From: Harmothoe impar
Taxonomy: Eukaryota; Annelida; Polychaeta; Phyllodocida; Polynoidae
NCBI GenBank assembly: GCA_947462335.1
Contig: OX381704.1
Span: forward strand, 22,646,442 to 22,710,441
Length of the DNA stretch: 64,000 bases
Direction: 5' to 3'
Position 1 is the first letter of the stretch. Every line of letters starts with the position of its first letter. A program made the translations under genes and the position numbers. The notes beneath the pieces were generated by a model, which searched no databases, was not told where the DNA came from, and saw nothing but the letters and a program-made list of their open reading frames with translations. Positions 19,801 to 29,135 of this stretch are shown one piece after another.

Positions 19801-21717
19801 TCGCCTCCTTATCGAGTGTAAAGTCTCGATCCCTCTCCTTCTGGTCTTGTTCCTGAGATGCAGGGGAGGGCAGATCCATTTTGAACATGAAGTCGTTACA
19901 CTTCTCACTTGTGTTTTGTTGGTTTGATTCAGGAAGGTGTAAAGTGCCTACATCTGCTGAGTCCGGCGTTAACATGCTGGTGACCGGTGACTGTAGTATG
20001 ACAGGGCTACTTTGGGGTTTCCTCTTCTGTGTTGGACGTGGAATATTAAGAGATAACGGGTGAGCGGCTGGCGCTCTGTGCTGCGTCGGGTAACTTGCGA
20101 AGTGATCTGGCAGGGAGCTTGGTAATATGATCTCTTCCGGACTAGGTCCATGCCTAGCGTAATTAGGATAATTGGGATACTCCAGTGACATTCCATCCTC
20201 GGTCTGACTCTCTGCTTCAGATTTATCATATGAGCCACACATTTCGTCTGTTTGACTGCTCTCAGAGCAGCGCGAGTGTTTCTTGGTGCGTTCGTCCTTG
20301 GCGCGGGCCCTGGCCAGGCCCCCACTCAGGAAGTACTCATGGCAGATGTTGCGGCACCAGTCGATGCGTGTCTCTGGGCGCTGTGTCCAGTGGTCTACTG
20401 CGAGGTGGTGCATGGCTGCCGCGTAGCTGGACAAGGCCTCCTGGTCCTGACAGTGCTCGTCCCATACCGCGCTGAAGTCTCCAGCTGTGGGGGAGGAGAG
20501 GAACATAGTGTGTTAGTGTCATGTACAGTGCTCGTCCCATACCGCGCTGAAGTCTCCAGCTGTGGGGGAGGAGAGGAACATAGTGTGTTAGTGTCATGTA
20601 CAGTGCTCGTCCCATACCGCGCTGAAGTCTCCAGCTGTGGGGGAGGAGAGGAACATAGTGTGTTAGTGTCATGTACAGTGCTCGTCCCATACCGCGCTGA
20701 AGTCTCCAGCTGTGGGGGAGGAGAGGAACATAGTGTGTTAGTGTCATGTACAGTGCTCGTCCCATACCGCGCTGAAGTCTCCAGCTGTGGGGGAGGAGAG
20801 GAACATAGTGTGTTAGTGTCATGTACAGTGCTCGTCCCATACCGCGCTGAAGTCTCCAGCTGTGGGAGGAGAGGAACATAGTGTGTTAGTGTCATGTACA
20901 GTGCTCGTCCCATACCGCGCTGAAGTCTCCAGCTGTGGGGGAGGAGAGGAACATAGTGTGTAAGTGTCATGTACAGTGCTCGTCCCATACCGCGCTGAAG
21001 TCTCCAGCTGTGGGGGAGGAGAGGAACATAGTGTGTTAGTGTCATGTACAGTGCTCGTCCCATACCGCGCTGAAGTCTCCAGCTGTGGGAGGAGAGGAAC
21101 ATAGTGTGTTAGTGTCATGTACAGTGCTCGTCCCATACCGCGCTGAAGTCTCCAGCTGTGGGGGAGGAGAGGAACATAGTGTGTAAGTGTCATGTACAGT
21201 GCTCGTCCCATACCGCGCTGAAGTCTCCAGCTGTGGGGGAGGAGAGGAACATAGTGTGTTAGTGTCATGTACAGTGCTCGTCCCATACCGCGCTGAAGTC
21301 TCCAGCTGGGGGAGGAGAGGAACATAGTGTGTTAGTGTCATGTACAGTGCTCGTCCCATACCGCACTGAAGTCTCCAGCTGTGGGGGTGGAGAGGAACAT
21401 AGTGTGTAATACAATATACAACAGGGCATGGTTAAGATATACTGGTATGTCATACTTATTATACAGGAAATAGATGATTGTTACCATACATTACAATACG
21501 CTCTGATATATGAATACAAAATACACATGTATCTGATAATATATATATTCCCGCTCCCTCACTTCTCACCCACTAGATACTCACTGTCTCGGTACTTGCG
21601 TCGTAGCTTGGCGTGGACGCCCTTTACTACCCCGGCCAGCTGTAGGTGTTTCTGGTGTTTGTCGTCCTTATCTGCCGGTTGTGCCATTGACTTCTCACCA
21701 CTGTTATCGTCTGACAT
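16881..21717 (-). CDS. SAMTOR: SAMTOR/BMT2, S-adenosylmethionine sensor upstream of mTORC1
   Basis: Four coding exons: 21717-21585, 20484-19764, 19217-19103 and 17447-16881, phases 1-2-0, 1536 nt, 511 residues. Exon 1 ends in LRRKYRD, exon 2 begins [11 protein letters not shown], exon 3 carries the class I methyltransferase SAM loop [17 protein letters not shown], and exon 4 has [21 protein letters not shown] and GMLYIPQDF, all family hallmarks. G299 and D317 sit where, from memory, human SAMTOR G172 and D190 contact SAM. In animals the protein binds GATOR1-KICSTOR when SAM is low and so restrains mTORC1. The protein is about 100 residues longer than the human one; the excess is a polar, probably disordered segment in exon 2. 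Introns 1 and 3 carry junction-spanning minisatellites. Identity is firm; the start is the ATG matching the family. Confidence 0.92.
17448..18890. repeat. 59/60-bp minisatellite built on the SAMTOR exon 4 acceptor
   Basis: 24 copies beyond the genuine junction. Read on minus, each unit is CCTTCCCCTTACAG, then AGCGTGTTCCACTGTGACTT (the first 20 bases of exon 4), then about 25 bp of intron-like sequence. The true acceptor is at 17449-17448. Most units are 59 bp and some 60. The far-end copies (18680-18890) are more diverged, so homogenisation is strongest nearer the exon. Confidence 0.97.
18895..19102 (-). other. SAMTOR: Remainder of SAMTOR intron 3
   Basis: Unique AT-rich sequence between the exon 3 donor (GTAACT at 19102) and the minisatellite. 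Nothing else recognised. Confidence 0.5.
19218..19763 (-). other. SAMTOR: SAMTOR intron 2
   Basis: Donor GTTAGT at 19763, acceptor TTTGCAG ending at 19218, phase 2. AT-rich, no repeats or genes seen. Confidence 0.6.
20485..21400. repeat. 75-bp minisatellite built on the SAMTOR exon 2 acceptor
   Basis: Twelve copies beyond the real junction, 73-75 bp each. Read on minus, every unit is CTCCTCCCCCACAG, then CTGGAGACTTCAGCGCGGTA and on through GACGAGCACTG (about the first 36 bases of exon 2), then TACATGACACTAACACAC-type intron sequence. The true acceptor is at 20486-20485. The units are almost identical, which gives the long minus-strand frames here; those are not genes. Confidence 0.97.
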
Positions 21718-21779
21718 ATTTTCATAGTTCCTGTGTAAGAAAAATATTTGATGTACAACTAAAGATCAAAGTCTATTCC

Positions 21780-21950
21780 CCAGGACTACATTCATGCATC
21801 AGATTGACCCTTCGGGAGTGTATCAATCCCGTAGGGTCGGTATATTTAAATGTATGAAGGGCGAGTAACTCGCTAGGGTTGAATTCATGCATGAGGAAGA
21901 CAAAGGGCAGCATGTATTAAAGCAGTATCCAGCCATTAAAGGGTTAAGTC
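21780..21950. mobile_element. TTAACCCTTTAA-family MITE
   Basis: Family words TTCATGCATCAGATTGACCC, GGGAGTGTATCAA and GGCGAGTAACTCGC, ending CCATTAAAGGGTTAA near 21947. Lies just upstream of the SAMTOR coding start, in the 5'UTR intron. Confidence 0.7.
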
Positions 21951-22930
21951 ACCTAGTCTTCCTCTGCAGCCACTTCACCTTTCACTGTTATCAGCTGTTT
22001 TGTCAAAATCTAAGATAACGTTTCACGGGCCTAGACCGTCTCCTATATATACAGGAGTGCACCTTTTTCAAAATCCGATTACCTATCATCAGAAGTCACT
22101 TCCTCTCCTTATCTCTTGCACTTTAGAGGAAGGACAGATAACTTTAAATGACATATAAATGACAGCTGGGCACTTGACATTGCATTTTTTGGTAGTGAGC
22201 CACATGTACACTCGCAGCTATACTGCCACCGCCCACCATGTCAAAGAAAAGTGACCTTCGGCCTTCAGTGCAAAACAGGGTGTAGTAGTACTGTAAAACC
22301 TCACACATAAGCAGTGGCAGAGTGAGTGATCATTATTTAACAACGGGGGTTTTGTGTAACGCGATACAGCCCGCTCTTGAGGATTTCGATTTTTTTTCCT
22401 CTAAAAGTCATAGTAAAATACAAGCTCCTTCAAAGATTTCCCCTGACAAAATATTATTTTCCTTGATATTATCAGAAATCGAATTTTCCCTGACATTTTG
22501 CCCAAAAAAATCTGAAATTCCCTGAAATTTCTGTCCTGGAACGCAAAGAAAATTTCCCTGGCATTTTCCTTGACGGTGGCAACCCTGATTGAACAATAGG
22601 AGAGCCATTTATATCTGATACACATAAATCATGGACCTACATAGACATAGTCATAGCCTACTGTATGAAAGGCCATGACATAAATAATCAACTGGGTTTA
22701 GATATTTTCACTTTTATACAATATAAATCATCCAATACTACAAGCATTAAAAAGTGAAAATATCTAAAGGATATCTATTGTCGTATTGGCAAAAATTATA
22801 GATCCCGGGATTATACCCGGTATATAATATTGAGGGCTAGCAAAGCGGGGTAAACAGTGACAGTGGCTGTTACATTTTAGGCCTAAAGCCCAAACTGTCG
22901 TGGGTTCACACAGGTATACAACGGCATTCA
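21951..22930. other. Intron-like sequence upstream of the SAMTOR start
   Basis: Unique AT-rich sequence. At 22288-22315 there is a diverged CTGTAAAACCTCACACATAA, a single end of the CCGTA element family. At 22390-22600 it repeats AATTTCCCTGACATTTT-like words. No exon recognised. Confidence 0.4.
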
Positions 22931-22934
22931 CACC

Positions 22935-24425
22935 CGGGGGGGGGGGCACTCTCACATTTATGGATACCATGTGCGTACATCACCCTGAAATTGGTCCCCT
23001 TTTGCCGGGACAAAAATCCATCAAAACACCCCCCTTTTGACGGGATAACCCCCTGAAATGTGAAAAAAATAGGCCCCTTTTAGTGGGACATCACCCTACA
23101 TCGGCCAAAATCAACCCCCTTTTGAAGGGATACCGTATTCAACTTAATAAGCGCACACCCCCTAAGGGGGGGTTCATTATTTATGGCAGGGGGGGGGGTG
23201 AGCATTTGAGGGGGGGGGGCAAATTTTTTTAGGGGTATTCAAAGGGGGGGGGGCCTTTTTTTTTAACCCTATTCTTAGGGGGGGGGCCTTTTTTTTTAGG
23301 GGTATTCCTAAAAATGTCGCGAATTTAGTACGTTGAAATGTCGCGAATTTTGGTAACAGCCTGTGTTATATTTTACCAAATTATGTCAATATTTTCAAAA
23401 TTTTCCTCAAACTCCCATCAAATTTCTCACTGCATCACTTTTGACACTCAGAATAGCCCACCGTTTTGTCAGTCTTCAAAAAAGTGCCGGCCTCATGTAA
23501 GCACTGAGGGTATGGGAGCTTCCAATTTATAAGCACTGGGGGCCCTTAAACTCAACGGTATGGAAGTCAAGTGTCTGAGGTTTGACTATTATCACTCACC
23601 AGCGAGTATCATGAGACTTTTACACTAAAACACCTTACAAATGGATGTATTTGTTGCAAGGTAGTAAATTGTAGGTAAAAAAGTGCCCAGGATTAAATGC
23701 ATACAATTAGTAGACACCAACATTGTTTTTGTAATAAAGTTGAAAACGATCCAGGGTGAGGGGGGGGGGCGCTTTTTTTTCAACCTATTCAGAGGGGGGG
23801 GCCTTTTTTTTTCAACCTATTCGGAGGGGGGGGGGGCAATTATTTTTGACGTATTCGATTTGCCAAACGCTCACCCCCCCTGCCATAAATAATGAACCCT
23901 CCCTAACAAGCGCACACCCCCTGTTTTTGGCCGATTTTTATACTACAAATAACTAAAAATATCTCAATTTGTGACCCCAATTTAACTCTTAACTACTAAA
24001 AGGTGTTCATAATGGGTTTTTTAAGCGCACTGTGCGCTTATTACGTCGAATACGGTACTCTAAATTGGCCAAAATTGGACCCCTTTTAGCGGGATACCCC
24101 ACATAAATATAAATTGGCCAAAATTGGACCCCTTTTAGCGGGATACCCACATAAATATAAATTGGCCAAAATTGGACCCCTTTTGGTGAGATTCCACCCT
24201 TATATTGGGCCACAATCCAAGAAAGATATACCGGTACCCCTTTTTACATGATTTATTTTGACTCTTTGGTTGGATATTCCTGGCCTAAAAATATACCCCT
24301 TTTGCCCCAAAATGGCCCAAAAAGGACCCCTAACCATAGGCTAATGGCGGGTCCAGCCGGACCAGCCAGTGGGGCCCAAATAGGACCCCTTTTGGGCCCT
24401 TTCCCGGGATTTTGTGTACGCACAT
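22935..24425. mobile_element. Composite G-run element with nested insertion
   Basis: Starts CCCGGGGGGGGGGCACTCTC, resembling the hAT-like end at 27281, and carries ATGTGCGTAC at about 22970 and its complement GTACGCACAT at 24416. The interior is a degenerate tandem of GGCCAAAATTGGACCCCTTTT-like units. The TA-flanked element at 23131-24057 is inserted in it. The outer ends are degraded, so limits are approximate. Confidence 0.5.
23131..24057. mobile_element. TA-flanked element with CCGTATTC termini
   Basis: Left TACCGTATTCAACTTAATAA, right GTCGAATACGGTA. Inside the ends are AAGCGCACACCCC and its complement. About 927 bp with several runs of G. Same terminal pattern (TA, CCGTA) as the elements at 2672, 4438, 29797 and 58105. 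Confidence 0.7.
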
Positions 24426-24808
24426 CGTTAGTCGTCGTTACTATAGATCATATAGGAAGTGGCCCCTCGGACATTTACAGCCTATTATTATAGTGGCTGA
24501 CATTATTATAGTGGCTGACACCATGGACCTACAAACTACATGGACCTTCATGCTGACACTATCATAGTGACTATGGCTATGCTGTCGCTAGTAGCCTACC
24601 ACTAGTGGTGGAATGGGCGGCTGATGTAAGCAATAATTGACCTTTTATCGCCCATAGTATAGAAGAAAATGCACCTTATATCTCATCAACTAGAACCTAT
24701 ATCCTCTGTTAAAGTAAAAGAATGTCTTCTACTATATCCACTATCGCCATACTCATAGACTGAATTATGAAAGTGGCTAATAGAACGTATAAATAAGATA
24801 TTTCATAC

Positions 24809-25060
24809 CTAGTAACTCTTTGTGAAGTGAACAGACGACGGCACGCCTCTGTCTTGCGAAATAGTGCTCCGAAATTGAGGAAATCGTTCTAGTGAGAGCC
24901 GCCAGGTGGTAGCACCCAAATGAATTCGACGCAAATTGCTTCTGCCCGTGCTGCCCCCGAGACATCCGTCTGCGCGTCCTCCGGATTTGAGCGCGGACTT
25001 GGGCGCGGGACATGGGCGCGGACATTGGGCGCAGACTTGGGTGCCCCAAACCAACCCTTA
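24809..25060 (-). other. SAMTOR: Candidate SAMTOR 5'UTR exon and promoter region
   Basis: GC-rich, CpG-containing stretch in an AT-rich setting, ending at a plausible minus-strand donor (TTACTAG then GTATGA at 24808). SAMTOR exon 1 has an acceptor (TTACACAG ending at 21731) before its ATG, so an upstream untranslated exon is required. It includes five degenerate 12-14-bp GGGCGCGGACATT-like units at 24989-25044. The transcription start is not determined. Confidence 0.4.
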
Positions 25061-25420
25061 AATTGGAGTGAACAGAAGACATTGTTTGGACACAAACAAA
25101 AAAGGTCTCTGTTCCAATTTGCACCACAATTCTTGTTTTGATATGCCTTCAGTCTAGTGGTAATGCCTAGGCTACAGGATTCCCTTTGGTGATAGGCCAT
25201 CCCGGGTAGGCCATATATTGTAATCTATATCTACAGACTTCCTCTGTTATGAGAGCCTGCTTGGTTTATTAAGAACGATAGCGGGGATAGAGTATCTTTC
25301 TGTAACATACATATCGTAGGGGCCTTCAAGGGGAAAGGATTGAGTGTATGTGTGTTTATTTTAATTCTTGTTTCAATCATTTGGGTGTCTATCAGTCTAT
25401 ATATTTCCATATACATAGAC

Positions 25421-25586
25421 AAATGCCAACGCCCATTGATAGGAGAGGCCTAGCTACTGTAAGTTGCTGTATTTCACAAGTGGGGGCTGGGGCAGTATCC
25501 CACCAAGCCACAGGTTGAGTAGGATATGCCCCAGCCCCACAGGTCAAATACATCAGAGCAGTATCAATGTAGTTGGCATTTGTTTT
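25421..25586. repeat. 165-bp imperfect palindrome
   Basis: Arms ACAAATGCCAACGCCCATTG on the left and CAATGTAGTTGGCATTTGT on the right, with further pairing of TGTATTT/AAATACA and GGGGCTGGGGCA/TGCCCCAGCCCC toward the centre. As RNA it would fold into a long bulged hairpin. Its shape suits a MITE or a hairpin RNA precursor. Confidence 0.75.
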
Positions 25587-25589
25587 CAT

Positions 25590-27270
25590 TTTATAATTTA
25601 AAACCATTTATTACCAGTAACTGAATTAAAGACAACGTTTTCTTAGCCCATTGAAGGCCACATTGTATTGAATGGGGGCCATTGAATACGGCCGCCTTCC
25701 AGTAGGCCCTACTTAAGCATAGTAGGTCTAAATCTTGTATCTCAAGAAAATAAATTCATTTATAAATAGTAGAGTACTTATTCATCTTTGTATTTGTTTA
25801 TCATTTTGTAGATTTCTGTTGATATGTTGCTTCAATTAATATTGTAGCAGATTTAAAAAAAATTAAAATGACGATGTGACTAACGAGCTAAATATACCAT
25901 CATAGGCCTACTTAAAATGTTGAGGATAGTGTTGCATCTTGGTAGCAACTAGTAGGACGGAACTAATCCCCATGTTACGAAGATATCACTGTACTCCTGA
26001 TCAAAACAACAAATAAATATACCTTATCAACATCAGCACATCCTGTCCTCATCTGGTCAACAACCTCTCGAGGCCTTATTGACCCTCATTTACCTCAGAT
26101 GGTCGACGCACATCTCGGGATGGGGACTCCTGATATACCCCCATAAGACGGACACACTGAAGGGAGCACGGAAGGACGATTTCAGACTGCAATTATCAAA
26201 TACTAAGGTAGGGAAGATGAAGTTGTTGGTACTAGTAGTACACGTAATAATAGTGTTAACTGTTGAAATGGTGAGCAACCTAGCTGATGTGGGTCTCCTG
26301 TCTCTTTATGTGCAAGTTTCACGAGAGTGGGTTGCCTTTGGTGCATAGGGGCCTACATGTGATCTTGTTCAAGGATCCGCAGTAACATATGCATGCTTGC
26401 AAGATCTATTATGGAACAATGCATTTATGTGTGTCGATATGGGCAAGAAAAAAGAAAAGAGATTCCTCCTCATGATATTGGGGAACGTTCACACATGATG
26501 TCACCGACTACTATATATGGGATGGGGGTATTTGTGATTTGTCTGAACGCAACCATTTCATCTGCCAATCAATCTTTCCTGGTGGTTACAGATAATGTAT
26601 ATCGTCGATCTATACCATAAGTAGATATGCGGGCTTAGTGGTATGTGCTTATCTTTATATTACGTAATAATGGGACGGCGGACATTTTCAGTAAATTTCC
26701 GTGGTGCATTTTCAGGATGATATAGACTGGAGACATGAGGAATCACAAATGGCGTCACTGCATGGGGTATTAGTGAAGAAACATGGCCCGGGTTTACTTT
26801 GTATAAGCCAACCAGGACGCTAAAAAATATAATATATACAGGGTCCCAAAATAGGTGACACCATTTGTGAATGTTCCCTAACCCAAAATTCTAGCCTCAG
26901 CCTACATTACACACCTGTTCTGTAGTATCAGGAACCAAGACGAGGTTTGACATGTATATGAGCGTCTCTACACTGACGAGTCACTCATAAAGCACCGGTC
27001 TGCCAGCACCAGGCATGGCGTGAGCAGCTCAGGGCGCGTGACGGGAGCCGCTGCTGGTGAGTGTCAACCTCCAGGGTGACATGGAGGAGGTGTGTGGAGG
27101 GGGGGGGGTAGCAGGGCCCTGGTTGACATAGTGGTGAGAGCTTGGTGGCGCTGACATGCTACACTAACATAACTCACACTAACATAACTCTACATGAGCT
27201 GCTCACAGACCTACATGAGCTGCTCCTCGGGGTATTGTCCTTGTATAAACTCTTGTCTCGGTGCTGAAGG
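25590..27270. other. Intergenic between SAMTOR and fibulin-1
   Basis: No gene recognised. Short frames (for example 26079-26348) have no features of coding sequence. Two tandem TACATGAGCTGCTC words occur at 27192-27225. Confidence 0.4.
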
Positions 27271-27272
27271 AT

Positions 27273-27730
27273 GGAATAACCCCGGGGGGGGCACTTCATA
27301 CATTTTGTATACACAGGTGTGCGGCTGGGAAGGGCACTTTTTGAGCAAAATCCCCCTCACCAAGGGTCTGCTTTTCACCAAAATCCCCCTCACCAAGGGT
27401 CAATTTTCACCAAAATCCCCCTCACCAAGGGTCTATTTTCAGAGATTTCAACAAAATCCCCCCAAAAGAGTCACATTTTGCCCAAATTCTTTGTAACAAG
27501 GGTCACTTTTGACCAAAATTCTTACACCAAGGCCGACTCCTCGGGGAAAATTGCTAAAACCTAGGCACTTTTGTCCAAAATCCCCCTCAGCAAGGGTCAC
27601 TTTTCACCAAAATCCCCCTCACCAAGGGTCACTTCTGACCAAAATCCCCCTCACCAAGGGTAAGGGTTGTCAAAGGGCCAGCCGCACACCCGTGTCAAAA
27701 AAAAATTGAGTACCCCCCCGGGGGAATAAC
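27273..27730. mobile_element. hAT-like MITE with 8-bp target duplication
   Basis: Element 27281-27722, 442 bp. Left CCCGGGGGGGGCACTTCATA; right end in complement CCCGGGGGGGTACTCAATTT. Flanked on both sides by GGAATAAC (27273-27280 and 27723-27730), an exact 8-bp target duplication. Its interior is tandem units of about 33 bp containing AAAATCCCCCTCACCAAGGG. No transposase. Confidence 0.85.
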
Positions 27731-29135
27731 GTTGCAAGTAGATTCTTCTCTTGGCCAACTCAGCAACCGTGAGCAATTACTTTTTTTGCTTCTCCGTTGA
27801 CATGTATACATTACAAACCTACACGTGATACCTACTATTAAAGTATGTGGTAGATATTAATGTGATAGCCCTGCGTGATCTTCCCCCGCTTCCTGTACTC
27901 TTTAGCCAAAGGGGGTGTCACCTGCGTTCTCATTCTGCAAAAACACACCCTTTTCCACGGATTTTAAATAACACCCCGTTCCCGACCAGACCCCTATTTC
28001 TGAAAAGCAGTAACGTTTTTAGCCCTACCCTTTTCTGAAAGGGAAAAACATTTTTATTTTAGCTAACAGTGTAGCAGCGTCAGGGGAGTAGAAAAAAAAT
28101 TAATTATTCTCTTCTTGGATCCTCTTAAAGCCCCCCCCCCCCCCCCCCACTCCTCCCTCCCCCCCCCTCACTCCATTAAAATATATACCGCTTTTCTTGT
28201 TTTAAAAAGCCGCTCTGCAGCCCCACCCTATAGCATGTCGCGTGGACTTATATGATCTCGATCTTGATTCCTACTATGTGATCTTTGCCCACTGATTTGT
28301 AAAACAACCGTGTGTCTTTCAGCAGCGACCACTGTCTGGAGCATCCATCACTTCCTGCTGCCGTCCACACACAGGAGGAGTTAGCGAGTGCTTGGGGTGC
28401 AGGAGGAGGTGAATGGTGTCAGAGATCGGCGCCAGGAGGAGGGCCGGCGTGGGACCTGCGCCTCAACACAGGAGGAAAGAATCAGGGCACCATCATCAGC
28501 CTCCAAGTCACCCGTGCTGGCACCACACCACCACTACACCACCACTTCTACCACCACCACCCATCCACCACAGCACCACCAGCAGGCTCTCTATAAGCCT
28601 ACCACCTTCTACACCCGCACTCCTCGGTCTGGAGGAGTCACGAAGCAGACCTCTGCTCCCCTGTGCCCCTCAGCAAGTTGCTCAGTGAGCTGCTCGCTAC
28701 TCATTAGGATCTAGATGCTGTGTACAGACCCACAGACGAGCTGCTCCCCCACACACCAGCTCCTCCCAGCACTCTGGCACCTGCTTACTTAGACTAACAC
28801 ACAGCGGCCCTATTACGTAAAGGGGCAGCTAGAGAGCCGCTATAGGCACAGCTGGAGCTACTCATGGCCGTCTGAGCCACTCGTGGGAGCAGCTCCTGAG
28901 AGATCCTCGTGGTCAGTGCACAGGAGGCATTTGGAGGTAGTAGTAGTAGGATTCCGTTATTTAAAGAGGTCGTAGGCCTATTCACCTCTACTTCTCCAGG
29001 AGGGGAACATATCAGGCCCTCCCCTCTATTTGACACCTTGCATATATACCTCAGGTACAACACAGGGCCAGGAGGCCTGCTGTTGTTTAATCCTTTAGTA
29101 CCTTAGAGGAGGCTTTGATCTCCCTAGTGTTGAAG
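27731..29135. other. Region upstream of fibulin-1, probable promoter
   Basis: Contains a poly-C tract (28131-28148) and a GC-rich segment (28320-28900) with several short plus-strand frames that share no family I know. Three GAGCTGCTC/GAGCAGCTC words lie at 28687, 28738 and 28887. The transcription start is not identified; 5'UTR exons may be hidden here. Confidence 0.4.

Noticed and set aside
20252..21453. Several 100- to 235-residue minus-strand and plus-strand frames
   Set aside because: They are translations of the 75-bp SAMTOR junction minisatellite in different frames.
28312..28714. Three overlapping plus-strand frames upstream of fibulin-1
   Set aside because: No resemblance to a known domain and no agreed splice phases; GC-rich, stop-poor DNA explains them. 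They could lie in a 5'UTR exon.
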